Of a stretch of 64,000 bases of DNA, positions 1-11,294 are shown in pieces; position 1 is the stretch's first letter, and each line of letters opens with the position of its first letter. The notes under the pieces were generated by a model. That model searched no databases and was not told the DNA's origin. It worked only from the letters and a program-made list of their open reading frames with translations. This DNA is from Symsagittifera roscoffensis (lineage: Eukaryota; Xenacoelomorpha; Acoela; Convolutidae). Both the position numbers and the translations under genes were made by a program. Where the stretch lies: the NCBI RefSeq assembly GCF_963678635.1, contig NC_087062.1, positions 32,078,704 through 32,142,703 on the forward strand. The letters are read 5' to 3'.

Positions 1-1240
1 TCGCACTATCTGTTCGTTAAATTTTGCTAGTTAATCCATCGGTTTTTGAGATGACAAAATTTTATATTCGTCCCCCATAAAAACTATGGAAACAGTAATA
101 AATTATGCATATTTCAGTTTTCCAACCGGGGATGTAATAAAAAAAGTGGCAGCCTCAGAAGATTGAAAAGATGCATCACTTCACGTCACCTCTTTTAGAG
201 AAAATCCGTCCCAAAAGCCTTTGATACAAAGGCGTTTGTCCGTTTTGATCAACTTGAACGTCTTTGTTAACATAACCAGCGAAAAGAAGAATTGAAAACG
301 CCAGAACCGGCATTAATTATTGAGAGAACCGAGAAAAGAACAGATTTCGATTTCGATTCTTCAATTTTTTATTTTGAAACAAGGCAAATAGCTTCAGATT
401 TACTGGCGTCACGTACACTTCTCACTGTGAAGATCCGGTAAGAAAAATGATTTTCTTTTCGCTTCGCTCCTTTTAGTTTCTTTTCGTTTCAAGTTTTTCA
501 ATTTTACTGCTTCACAGTGATTCAAACTAAAAAACTAACACAAATCGTCGAACGATCCTTTTGTTCAAAACAATTACAGTGGAAAAAACAGCTTTTAAAT
601 TATTTCATAAGGGCGCACCAAAAAATAACAATTTTTTTTTCATTAAGTTCTTAAAAACACTATTTTGATTTATTTTACATTATCTTGGTACCTGAAAAAG
701 CCTTGAAAAAATGCTTTTTAGTTAGGAAGGAAAATGATCCACATAGACAGGTCCAATTATTGCTTTTTGTTTACCAGAACTTTGTTTCTTAGGAAAACTA
801 TTTTACTTTTTACAAAAAAACTCGGGTCTTTCTATTTAATCCGTTCAGAAGAACTCAACAACGCATCCTTTGCTAACTGAACGCGTTGCTCAAAGTCTGT
901 TTCTGCAATACATGTAATTACAACCAATCTGATTCGAGCATTTTTTTTCTGCTTTATTAATTTGACATTTGATCATAATGGGAGGAAAAAGTAAAAAGAC
1001 CCGAAGTTTCAACTGAGAGTTTAAGTTAAGATGCTTAGGATTCTTGTATATCAAATTGACAAACATATCAATTTTTAACTACTGAATGGCAGTTGCTTAG
1101 CTATACTTTAACTCGCAGCTCTATAAAACTTCCACTGCATGTCAACTTTGGACTGGGGCACTACTAGAAACAAAAAGTTTCAAAGATGAAAAGAGTCCAA
1201 GAGCGAGCAGAATGAACTAGTTTTAGGACAGACAGCGATG
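1..1240. other. Unassigned AT-rich DNA
   Basis: I see no coding motif, splice-bounded exon, RNA gene or terminal repeat of any element family found elsewhere in this window. The sequence is AT-rich with short homopolymer runs. It may be decayed repeat or intergenic/intronic DNA. Confidence 0.5.
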
Positions 1241-1244
1241 AGCG

Positions 1245-1456
1245 CAGAAATTTTTCAGGGGGGGGGTGGGTCTTGCCGAACTTTTTTTTGGGTCGACCAA
1301 TATAATTTTCTGGTTTGAGATAATTTTCTAATTTTGAGGTTGGTCAGCCAAAATGCATGTAAAATTAAGCCAAAGGGAAACTCCTTTTGAAAATTTTGGC
1401 AACCAGAATTGAGGGATGATGGTCGAAACGACCCCCCCCCCCTCAGAAATTTTCAA
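1245..1456. repeat. Possible MITE-like inverted repeat with G/C-tract ends
   Basis: The left edge reads GAAATTTTTC followed by a G tract. The right edge is a C tract followed by CTCAGAAATTTTC, so the ends form an imperfect inverted repeat. The interior contains GGGTCGACC and a second GGTCG, resembling the interior of the hAT-type MITEs at 1772, 16732 and 34294. I found no clear target duplication. It may be a diverged relative of that family or coincidental low complexity. Confidence 0.3.
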
Positions 1457-1771
1457 CCACTTTCACAATTTCGCGTGTAGTGACTTGCAGTATTCGTATT
1501 TTGGCAAAAAATCATGCTCAGAATCATAGTCATAACAAGCTGAGAAAGCCATTAGTTCATTTTGGAACTCAAGTTTTCCAAACCGGTTTTTTATGGATAA
1601 TGGGACAAACACGACGGAAAGAGCTTTAATATGATATATCACTTGACCCATTCTGATATTATTTGTTGTGTTTGACTTTGCGTGGCTAAAGAGGAAAAAA
1701 ATGTTAAACACAACCCAAGACAAAATTCTCCTCCGTTTTTAATGGTGGTAGCAAACAATTTTAGATGTCAT

Positions 1772-2118
1772 CAGGAGCGGATTTAGGGGGAGGGGGGGGG
1801 GGGGGGGGGTTGGGGATTTTAGCCCAGTTGATCATAAATTTTTCTATGGGCACTTTTGGCGTCAAAATATACTAGTTTTGAAGAGGAGCGCTTGCCGAAA
1901 AACGCAACTTTATGGTCAAAAGTTACGGTCCAAAATTTTTCCAAAAGTGCCCGAAATTGATATTGTTTAAGGTTTTTTTTTTGTTTAAGGTAGGGTCTTT
2001 TGAGTGTTCTGCGATTGCTCGGAAAAACATATTGGTCGACCGAAAAAAGTCGATGGAATTTTTGATTTTTCGGAAAATATACATCCCGCCCCTGGAGAAA
2101 ATCCAAGATCCGTCCATG
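1772..2118. mobile_element. hAT-type MITE, family CAGGGGCGG, copy 1
   Basis: The element begins CAGGAGCGGATTTAGG and ends with the near-complement GATCCGTCCATG; each terminus differs slightly from the CAGGGGCGG/CCGCCCCTG consensus of its relatives. It is flanked by a perfect 8-bp direct repeat GATGTCAT at 1764-1771 and 2119-2126. Termini beginning CAGGG with an 8-bp target duplication are the signature of the hAT superfamily. At 347 bp with no transposase frame it is non-autonomous. A G tract follows the left end. The overlapping open frames are not genes. Confidence 0.88.
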
Positions 2119-2346
2119 GATGTCATCGGTTTTAATTGACTGAAATAATATAATAATATTTGGACGGGGCGCAAATCTCTTTTTTATTAAAAAAAGAGCA
2201 CAAGTGAAAATTTGAAGTCCATGCTAATTCCAATTTGCTGCTAGAAATGTTTTGAGAAAATTCTGAGCTAAAGGCTTAAAATCTGGTGCCGTTGTTCAAA
2301 ACTAGTGAGAAACTCTTGGAATTAAAATATTAATTGAACACTTATT

Positions 2347-2723
2347 GAATCAAGACTGCTCGTATCAGAACAAAACCTTGAATGTTCTGATTGCCTTTTA
2401 ATTGGTTTCCAATAGTTTTTGGTAAACTAAATAATGGCAAAACTAAAATTTTTAGGCTAATTGTATCAAAATTTAAGTGTTGTAAATTGAATCTTGTGCC
2501 TAAATTAAAGTTGGAACGATTTATAGCGCGGGAAAATTCACCGCGTGTAAATTATAAAACGAGCTTTTTACTCCGAATATTGGCAGGTTTCTATAGTGCT
2601 GTGCGCTCTGGCAGGGGTCACGCAACTGAAGAGATCGGTCCCGCGGAGACCAGAGTTTTGTAAAATTGATCTGAATAAAAAAACCAACACGAGCATATAT
2701 ATTCCATATATAACGTCGAAACA
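2347..2723 (-). mobile_element. Helentron-like non-autonomous element, diverged, reverse orientation
   Basis: Reading the minus strand, the 5' end near 2723 has GTTTCGACGT followed by a GCTCGTGTTGG segment and a T tract. This parallels the GTTCCGACTTTCG...GCTCGGGTGGG start of better copies. The 3' end at 2348-2400 carries the diverged hairpin region and the terminal CGAGCAGTCTTG. The interior is short. The left breakpoint of the 5.8-kb tandem duplication (2623) falls inside this element. Confidence 0.6.
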
Positions 2724-4295
2724 ACAACTGTGTGCATCTGCAAGCTTTTCGCGCGCCAATCGGTAGCTGAAAGCGAAGATCGTAAACATTAATTCATAAT
2801 TTCTTTAAAACTGATACTTCATCATTTATTATTTCAAAAACGTAAACTTTCTTCAGGTTTTCACATTTACTGGGATTCAATATTTCTTAGACTTGGCACC
2901 GCGGGCTTACTCGCCCCATCGGCGAGAAAATAGAAGCGAATTTGATTATTAATATAAATGCTGTTTAGTTTCCAAAACTAAATTTTTAAGCTTCAAATTA
3001 TCAGCGTTATAAAGCAAAGTATTTGACCTCAAATCACCAGAGTTCTGGGCTGAATTAAAACATTTCGACGATTCAAAGTTAGTTTGAAAGATTGAATGAA
3101 AACAAGACGAGCATGAACATAAACATTCAAAATGGAACCACCCGGAGGATTCCGCAAACTTGTTTGACACTTTACAGACAATTTACGATTCAAGTAAGTG
3201 CTTTGCCAATTACTAAGTCTAATCCTGTCCTCTAGATCAATAATTAACTTTGAATAAACGTGTCCTCCTAGGATTTCTGAGGCTAAGCACTCTGATATAG
3301 GACTCATTTTCATGTCCCTGCAACAGATTACAAGGTTTAATCTTATCTGATGGGTTATTCAAATAAACTGGGAGAGTAGTGTTCGACTTAATCTCGATTT
3401 TAATCAACCTTTCTTTTCTTATTTTAAGAGTTGCAGGTTTTGGTATGAGAAACTCAATCGCTTAAAGCTTCAATCAGACTTCAATTCATTCCCCTTAAGC
3501 TCTGGATACAGCTTTTGCTACTGTTAAAAAATTAGGATTTGAGAGGATCTTTGTGAGAGCAATCGGATTTTTAAAAACTTCATTGAATTTTGTTTTAGTT
3601 TTTCCGAGTTTTGCTCAATTTTCGGATCATTTTCTGCTAATTTTTCTATCCTGTTATGGGCCTTTGTTAGAAGGTTTTGGCCAATATTTTTTCGGCGCAC
3701 GCTTCCTTCTCACAAGAAAAACCATATATGTGCACGATTCGACCTGATGATGGTGTGGCGGTGAAATTTATCTTCTTGGTTTTGATACTAAAAACTTCGT
3801 AATATATAGTTATTTTTAGCCGCCTCATGTATATTCGAGCATGATACAAAATTGACCTGCTCTTAAGTAGTCGGAATGTTAAAAAATGATAAGACTTTTT
3901 TCTCGATATTGCGAAAAAATGGAAGCAGTTCGATTCCAAACTCTGCTCTTCAGAAAATCCAACCGCTCGCAGCGCAAAGTACACCCGACGAAATTTAAAA
4001 TAACAGTGAACAATGGGGAGAAATAGCGAAAAACTAGTCGTCAAAAAAGGGGCAAACGTTTGATTTTTTGTCTTATAAATCCACATTAAAGCATTGTGTT
4101 GTAGGTACTTTTTAGCAAAATTGCAACCAGAATGAAAAAATTGGAATTCGCAACAAGACTATTTCTTGATATTTTTTTCATCCTTGCTGTTTTGGAATTC
4201 GGAGCCAAAATTTAAAACTCGGCTCCGAATTCTAGTGTTCAATGAATTCAAGAAGCAGAAGCTTGCAAAATCCACTGTACAGTAAACACAACAGG

Positions 4296-4484
4296 TATCA
4301 AAACTGCTCGTATCAATGCGAAGCCCTGATTGCTGCGACTGCTTTTCAGGATCTATGAAGCAGTGTTCGTTTTTACGAAATGATACACTTTGCTGATACT
4401 CAAATATCAAATAGAACGAATAGCATGCTTCAATTCATTATTAAAAGATTTCTAAGACGAATTAATTCTCCGTTTAAGCGTTGA
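4296..4484 (-). mobile_element. Helentron-like 3' half, reverse orientation (unit 1)
   Basis: The plus strand begins ACTGCTCGTATCAATGCG with GAAGCCCTG, the reverse complement of the family 3' end (CAGGGCTTC..., CGAGCAGT). It continues into sequence matching the family interior (AAGACGAATTAATTCTCCGTTTAAGCG). The 5' end is missing; the interior runs into a long inverted repeat. The copy in unit 2 lies at about 10067-10255. Confidence 0.6.
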
Positions 4485-5017
4485 ACACCGGCTATACACC
4501 GGCCCTATATGAAGACGTTGTTTATATAGCTTGTCAAAATGACTGTCCAAGATGAAGTCGTCTGCTGTCGAGATGAGGTTTGTTGGCTGTCAAGATGAGG
4601 TTTATCTGGTGTCCTGAGTCACTTTTCAAACTTTCGGCCACGTTATTGTAAGCTGAAATCTGTTGATTGAAAGAGCTGGTTGTTTGTTGCAGTTGATCAT
4701 TGTCCAAATAAAGGCCCGCTATAACCAGCTCCTTCAATCAGCAGGATTCAACTTGCAATAACGTGATCGAAATTTTAAAAAGTGACTCAGGACACCAGTT
4801 AAACCTCATCTTGACAGCTTACAAACTTCATCTTAACAGCCTACAAACCTCATCGTATCAAGCCGACGACTTCAACTAGGACACTTGCCTCGGCATAGTT
4901 TCGGACTAAGCTAAGGGGCACCCAACTCCAAGCCCTCCCAATTTTTCATTTTAGTTTTGGAATTGCAAAATAGGGCCGGCTGTACAGTGCATATAAGACC
5001 GGCTGTACACGAGTTAG
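4484..5017. repeat. Long inverted repeat (foldback) inside unit 1
   Basis: Left arm 4484-4681 and right arm 4723-5017 are reverse complements with scattered mismatches, separated by about 41 nt. Matching landmarks are GGTGTCCTGAGTCACTTTT against AAAAGTGACTCAGGACACC, and CACCGGCCCTAT against ATAGGGCCGG. Near the centre are 20-23-nt direct repeats of a GTCAAGATGAGGTTT type. Transcription would give a hairpin RNA of more than 100 bp. An overlapping small open frame (4534-4737) follows from the palindrome and is not called. Confidence 0.85.
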
Positions 5018-5084
5018 TTTAACCCGAATGACCAAACTTACAAATTATTAATTTTTGCAAAATATGAGGGTCTAAACATTCGGA

Positions 5085-5535
5085 AAAGTGACGTGTAAGC
5101 AGAGAATTAGTCCGCCGTAGAAATTGGTCCAAAGTGGGCTGAGGCATGTTCTTTTGTCTATAAAAACTTTTGCTTCATGCAAATTCTATCACTTTGTACT
5201 CAACATAGCTTGTGGTGGATGATTTTAAGGTTCCATTAAAACCAGTTCATAGAAATTTAAATTCAATCGAGATATCCAAGACTTTGCCTTGATCCTTGAT
5301 ACAAGCAGTCGGCTCTCTTCCAGTTCCCCCTGTCAAAAAAGCGAGTTTTATGTTTGTTTTACGTGTTATTACGGCTAAATGCTTGATGTTACGCTGTAAG
5401 GTATGAAGAACAAATCTGTTCAAAATTGTCGATTTGTTCACCACGTCAAATTTCATTGCATTATGATAACGTTGAATAGATTTTTCAAAATTGAATTTGA
5501 AGGGGGGGAACTGGAAAAGAGCCAAGCAGTCTCGT
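5085..5535 (+). mobile_element. Helentron-like 3' half, forward orientation, interrupted by a MITE (unit 1)
   Basis: The stretch GTAAGCAGAGAATTAGTCCG, then AAATTGGTCCAAAGT and a TTGTGGTGGATGATTTT segment, matches the interior of complete copies such as 49282-49826. The 3' end GATACAAGCAGTC at 5298-5310 resumes after the inserted MITE as AAGCAGTCTCG at 5524. With the reverse copy at 4296 it forms a head-to-head pair around the long inverted repeat. The unit-2 counterpart is 10856-11306. Confidence 0.6.
5311..5523. mobile_element. MITE with GGCTCTTTTCC termini and 8-bp TSD (unit 1)
   Basis: The element starts GGCTCTCTTCCAGTTCCCCC and ends GGGGAACTGGAAAAGAGCC, a terminal inverted repeat of about 20 bp. 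It is flanked by the perfect 8-bp repeat AAGCAGTC at 5303-5310 and 5524-5531. An 8-bp duplication with GG-starting ends fits Merlin or a hAT relative; without a transposase I cannot decide. The insertion site is the terminal CAGTC of a Helentron-like element, so the MITE is nested and younger. Most of the 125-codon minus frame at 5247-5624 lies on this MITE. Confidence 0.88.
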
Positions 5536-5619
5536 ATTCGACCTATGATTAATTTGGTCTGAGGGCCATAAATTGTGAACCTTTTTCTTCGACACTGGGA
5601 TAAAGTTTTGCAAATTCTG

Positions 5620-6600
5620 TTCAAATCAAGACAAAAAATTATGATTCAATCAAGTAACATTAGAATCGGAACAGATTATTTGACCAGCTGAATAGGTCTT
5701 AAACGAATCAAAACCGTTAAGCTTTTGATTACTAATTACATGCATTGAGTTCAGTTTTTTTCTAGTTTTGTCGATTTGCCTCAGTTAGCTACGAAAATGG
5801 ATTATGATTGGCTTCGAGCCCCTAAAGATTTGATTAAAGGGCAGTAACATTACCGTTTTACGACAATTTCGGTTTTCAACAACACCTCATACTGTGAAAG
5901 CTTCAAGATAAAGTTAAATTAACTCACTTCAATAGTTTTTCTGTAGTTCTCATTTTTTTGTGCAACGGTAAACTTAACCAGAGCCGGAAACAACAATCTT
6001 CATCAAAAAATGTTCCGCACCTTTAATTTTAGGAAACTTAAGAAAAAGATCGAATGCGCTCAATGTGAGAGCATTTGAAAAAAAAACTCCGTGAAGGAGT
6101 TTTGACAAGATGAGGCGTAATTTCCGGACACATGCTATTTTTTGAAATTAGATATACTTTACAAAGAAGTTTTTTAACGTTTTTTTGTGTCATATAAAGA
6201 GGAGGGTTTGGATAATGCCAATTCGCCCGAAAAATCTTTCGGAATATTGAAGAGTCAGCGTAGATTTTTGACATGGGGATGAATTCAAGGAATTTTTTTT
6301 CAGTTCAAACCAAGACCAAAAAAGAATGACCTAATCATGTAACATTACAATGATTTAATCTTGTCGAAACAGATTAGTTTACAAGTTGAATACTTCTTGA
6401 CGGATGAGCGCTGTTGTCTGCTTCGTTCAGAACTTTATATAAAGTGCTGAGTTTTTTCTGGAGCGGGTAATTTGCAATAACTTGCAGCAACGAAACAGGT
6501 AATGAGTGGCTTCGAGCGACCAAACATTTGATTGAGAAACAGTGACTTGGCTCTTTTATAACCGTTTCCCTTTTATCAGAGCCTTGTACAGTCATTAGCT
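5620..6600. repeat. Diverged internal direct repeat within unit 1
   Basis: Segments 5620-5905 and about 6295-6600 are recognisably related. Both contain a GTAACATTA stretch, GGAACAGATTA/GAAACAGATTA, a GGCTTCGAGC followed by a GATTTGATT/CATTTGATT stretch, and GGGCAGTAACATT/AAACAGTGACTTG. They are much more diverged than the 5.8-kb units, so this duplication is older. Between them, at 6083-6103, is an 8-bp-stem hairpin AAAACTCC-GTGAA-GGAGTTTT. The unit-2 equivalent is shifted by 5771. Confidence 0.5.
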
Positions 6601-8418
6601 TATCATATAAGATTATCCCTAGTTTTACTTTTGGCGTGCAACAGAAAACTTGAGAGTGTGGTTTAGGTGATAGTTTGAATCTGATATGTAGTAAGCGCTA
6701 ATTACCCTTTTTCTGCCCACTTAGCTACATGGAAAACCGTCGATCGACCATTTCGAATCATTTAGGTCTGATTTATCCAATGAAAAAATTATGTTTATTT
6801 TTGGCTGAGTAATCTGGGGAAAAGTTCTTCCTTTTGCACTTTCCGTTGGATTCTTGTGTTTTTTGGTTGTGCTTAGGAAGATTTGATCGATTTTTTGTGG
6901 TCTTTCTGGTTTTTATCAATTTGTCCAGTGGAGACATTGCGACTTCTTGTTGTGTTTTTGGGTCCGTTTTTCGCTTTTTTGACCCTGCTTCATAAGAATT
7001 GTTACAATCGGGTATTGTAACACTAACTTTAAAAACTCTAGGTTGTTTGAAAGAGTTGTCACTTAACGCTATGTTCGATTTACGGAGGAGTTTCTGATCG
7101 CTAAATTCAACGAAGTAATTGAGGTTTGAATGATTTTGTCGCCCAGGAGTCGGTAATAGGGTTCCCCGTTCCTTCGATTTGAAACTTTTCTTTCTTGATT
7201 GAACTCTTTAGCGATATTTTGATTGTCTTCAGATTGGTTTTCGTACTTGACAACTTCTGTGGCGAGGTGGACTTGGCTCGTAGTCATACACTTTTTCGTT
7301 GGGTTGTCTATTCATGTTCTCCAAAGAAGCGTCTAGGTAACCGTGCTCCACTCCGTCATCCGCTGCCTAGTTGCGTGCCATATCCATGGACAAGGTTGAT
7401 TTTCCGTTGTCTAAAAATTCATTGTTATTCTGACAGATAAAATTTTCCAGTGGGCGTTTGGTTTTTTTTTGAAGTGGTATTGAAATGTATACAATTGATT
7501 TTAGAAACCGAAACGATTACTGAAGCTTTTGGTATTTCTGAAGGTATTGTTTGTATTTGAATTTGACAGTAAAAAAACTGGATTGTGATTAGCTTTTTGG
7601 TTTTGTTAAATTTTACAAAGCCCAAAGAGGGGATGGTTTTTTGTTTCAATCGAAACTATTCCAAAGAAATTAAAATACAGTCGAACAATCCGTGCTCCAC
7701 CATGAAATGAGCAGTCTTGGCTTCATTCTTCGATCTAATTTGGTCTGGCGGCCGAGAGTTGTAAATTTTTCTGTTTCTGCCCCAGGAGAATTTCTGGACA
7801 TTTTAAAAGCAGTTTCAACCAATCTTGGTTGTCGTTTCCCAGAATTTTGCATTCGTGACCATAATGAAAAATGCAGTTCTATCGTAAGATCATTTGTTGA
7901 ATCATATTGGTGTAATCACTCCACCAACAACTTTTATCGGGTCGGCTGTAAAAAAAAACAGTAGTGAACCTTATTAGCTTGGTCGACTGGGTTGATTTTC
8001 AGAAAGGGTTCACGCAAGTTAAATTCATGTATCACGTTCTTTTTTACACCAAAATGACTTGGATGTTTAGGTGGACAAAAATTTTCTGATGTCGAAAATT
8101 TTCTGACGATCATTGGGTAACGAAAACATGTCCTTGTCATTTTGTAGTGCCTCTGATCATGCGTTTTCTACGCCGCAGCATAGTTTATGTACATAGTTAT
8201 TCACAACAAGCTGATCCGCTGGATATAGAAATTCATTATCTACAATTTGTGCTTATTGACAATTTTAACTTTTCCTTCCGAACCTACATTTCATTTAGAA
8301 GCGACGTTGGAAATTACAAGGTATGGAGAGAGTGTCTTTTCTTTGGCACGGCATTAAACAAGGTGCCCCCTAATAAAGTTTCCACCAAATTTCCTACAAG
8401 AAGTTCCTCTATATCCAA
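6600..8418. other. Rest of unit 1: no recognised gene
   Basis: This stretch holds several 60-90-codon frames (for example 7692-7964 and 8147-8418 on the plus strand) that recur in unit 2. I recognise no motif, splice arrangement or family. The region around 7720 (GAGCAGTCTTGG, TAATTTGGTCTG) weakly resembles 5530-5560, so it may be another decayed repeat copy. Confidence 0.45.
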
Positions 8419-10254
8419 CAACTGAAGAGATCGGTCCCGCGGAGACCAGAGTTTTGTAAAATTGATCTGAATAAAAAAACCAACACGAGCATATATATTC
8501 CATATATAACGTCGAAACAACAACTGTGTGTATCTGCAAGCTTTTCGCGCGCCAATCGGTAGCTGAAAGCGAAGATCGTAAACATTAATTCATAATTTCT
8601 TTAAAACTGATACTTCATCATTTATTATTTCAAAAACGTAAACTTTCTTCAGGTTTTCACATTTACTGGGATTCAATATTTCTTAGACTTGGCACCGCGG
8701 GCTTACTCGCCCCATCGGCGAGAAAATAGAAGCGAATTTGATTATTAATATAAATGCTGTTTAGTTTCCAAAACTAAATTTTTAAGCTTCAAATTATCAG
8801 CGTTATAAAGCAAAGTATTTGACCTCAAATCACCAGAGTTCTGGGCTGAATTAAAACATTTCGACGATTCAAAGTTAGTTTGAAAGATTGAATGAAAACA
8901 AGACGAGCATGAACATAAACATTCAAAATGGAACCACCCGGAGGATTCCGCAAACTTGTTTGACACTTTACAGACAATTTACGATTCAAGTAAGTGCTTT
9001 GCCAATTACTAAGTCTAATCCTGTCCTCAAGAGCAATAATTAACTTTGAATAAACGTGTCCTCTGAGACTAAGCACTCTGATATAGGACTCATTTTCATG
9101 TCCCTGCAACAGATTACAAGGTTTAATCTTATCTGATGGGTTATTCAAATAAACTGGGAGAGTAGTGTTCGACTTAATCTCGATTTTAATCAAACTTCTT
9201 CTCTTATTTTCAGAGTTGCAGGTTTTGGTATGAGAAACTCAATCGCATAAAGCTTCAATCAGACTTCAATTCATTCCCTTAAGCTCTGGATACAGCTTTT
9301 GCTACGTCTTTGAGAGGATCTTTGTGAGAGCAATCGGATTTTTAAAAACTTTATCGAATTTTGTTTTCGTTTTTCCGATTTTTGCTCAATTTTCGGATCA
9401 TTTTCTGCTAATTTTTTTAATCCTGTTATGGGCCTTTGTTAGAAGGTTTAGGCCAATATTTTTTCGGCGCACACTTCCTTCTCACAAGAAAAACCATATA
9501 TGTGCACGATTCGACCTGATGATGGTGTGGCAGTGAAATTTATCTTCTTGGTTTTGATACTAAAAACTTCGTAATATATAGTTATTTTAGCCGCCTCATG
9601 TATATTCGAGCATGATACAAAATTGACCTGCTCTTAAGTAGTCGGAATGTTAAAAAATGATAAGACTTTTTTCTCGATATTGCGAAAAAATGGAAGCAGT
9701 TCGATTCCAAACTCTGCTCTTCAGAAAATCCAACCGCTCGCAGCGCAAGGTACACCCGACGAAATTTAAAATAACAGTGAACAATGGAAAGAAATAGCGA
9801 AAAACTAGTCGTCAAAAAAGGGGCAAACGTTTAATTTTTTGTCTTATAAATCCACATTAAAGCATTGTGTTGTAGGTACTTTTTAGCAAAATTGCAACCA
9901 GAATGAAAAAATTGGAATTCGCAACAAGACTATTTCTTGATATTTTTTTCATCCTTGCTGTTTTGGAATTCGGAGCCAAAATTTAAAACTCGGCTCCGAA
10001 TTCTAGTGTTCAATGAATTCAAGAAGCAGAAGCTTGCAAAATCCACTGTACAGTAAACACAACAGGTATCAAAACTGCTCGTATCAATGCGAAGCCCTGA
10101 TTGCTGCGACTGCTTTTCAGGATCTATGAAGCAGTGTTCGTTTTTACGAAATGATACACTTTGCTGATACTCAAATATCAAATAGAACAAATAGCATGCT
10201 TCAATTCATTATTAAAAGATTTCTAAGACGAATTAATTCTCCGTTTAAGCGTTG

Positions 10255-10788
10255 AACACCGGCTATACACCGGCCCTATATGAAGACGTTGTTTATATAG
10301 CTTGTCAAAATGACTGTCCAAGATGAAGTCGTCTGCTGTCGAGATGAGGTTTGTTGGCTGTCAAGATGAGGTTTATCTGGTGTCCTGAGTCACTTTTCAA
10401 ACTTTCGGCCACGTTATTGTAAGCTGAAATCTGTTGATTGAAAGAGCTGGTTGTTTGTTGCAGTTGATCATTGTCCAAATAAAGGCCCGCTATAACCAGC
10501 TCCTTCAATCAGCAGGATTCAATTTGCAATAACGTGATCGAAATTTTAAAAAGTGACTCAGGACACCAGTTAAACCTCATCTTGACAGCTTACAAACTTC
10601 ATCTTAACAGCCTACAAACCTCATCGTATCAAGCCGACGACTTCAACTAAGACACTTGCCTCGGCATAGTTTCGGACTAAACTAAGGGGTACCCAACTCC
10701 AAGCCCTCCCAATTTTTCATTTTAGTTTTGGAATTGCAAAATAGGGCCGGCTGTACAGTGCATATAAGACCGGCTGTACACGAGTTAG
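10255..10788. repeat. Long inverted repeat, unit-2 copy
   Basis: Same structure as 4484-5017, shifted by 5771 bp: left arm ending about 10452, right arm starting about 10494. Only a few substitutions separate the copies, for example AACTTG to AATTTG in the right arm. Confidence 0.83.
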
Positions 10789-11081
10789 TTTAACCCGAAT
10801 GACCAAACTTACAAATTATTAATTTTTGCAAAATATGAGGGTCTAAACATTCGGAAAAGTGACGTGTAAGCAGAGAATTAGTCCGCCGTAGAAATTGGTC
10901 CAAAGTGGGCTGAGGCATGTTCTTTTGTCTATAAAAACTTTTGCTTCATGCAAATTCTATCACTTTGTACTCAACATAGCTTGTGGTGGATGATTTTAAG
11001 GTTCCATTAAAACCAGTTCATAGAAATTTAAATTCAATCGAGATATCCAAGACTTTACCTTGATCCTTGATACAAGCAGTC

Positions 11082-11294
11082 GGCTCTCTTCCAGTTCCCC
11101 CTGTCAAAAAAGCGAGTTTTATGTTTGTTTTACGTGTTATTACGGCTAAATGCTTGATGTTACGCTGTAAGGTATGAAGAACAAATCTGTTCAAAATTGT
11201 CGATTTGTTCACCACGTCAAATTTCATTGCATTATGATAACGTTGAATAGATTTTTCAAAATTGAATTTGAAGGGGGGGAACTGGAAAAGAGCC
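11082..11294. mobile_element. MITE with GGCTCTTTTCC termini, unit-2 copy
   Basis: This is the duplicate of 5311-5523, with the same AAGCAGTC target duplication on both sides. It came from the segmental duplication, not an independent insertion. Confidence 0.86.

Larger units (their letters stand above)
2623..8418. repeat. 5.8-kb direct tandem duplication, unit 1
   Basis: This 5796-bp segment recurs immediately downstream at 8419-14190. The offset is 5796 bp at the left end. It falls to 5771 and then 5769 after a few small deletions in unit 2 (for example near 9062 and 9305). The unit holds Helentron-like fragments, a long inverted repeat and a MITE, but no convincing host gene. Open frames are short and do not stay in register between copies: the frame at 3029-3313 becomes a different-length frame at 8825-9193. 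That argues against coding selection. Confidence 0.93.

Noticed and set aside
5247-5624. 125-codon minus-strand frame, conserved in both 5.8-kb units
   Set aside because: It spans a MITE (5311-5523) with target duplications and a Helentron-like 3' end. Conservation reflects the recent tandem duplication, not selection.
7692-7964. 90-codon plus frame, identical in both tandem units, as a possible gene
   Set aside because: No start context, motif or splice partner; identical only because the duplication is recent.
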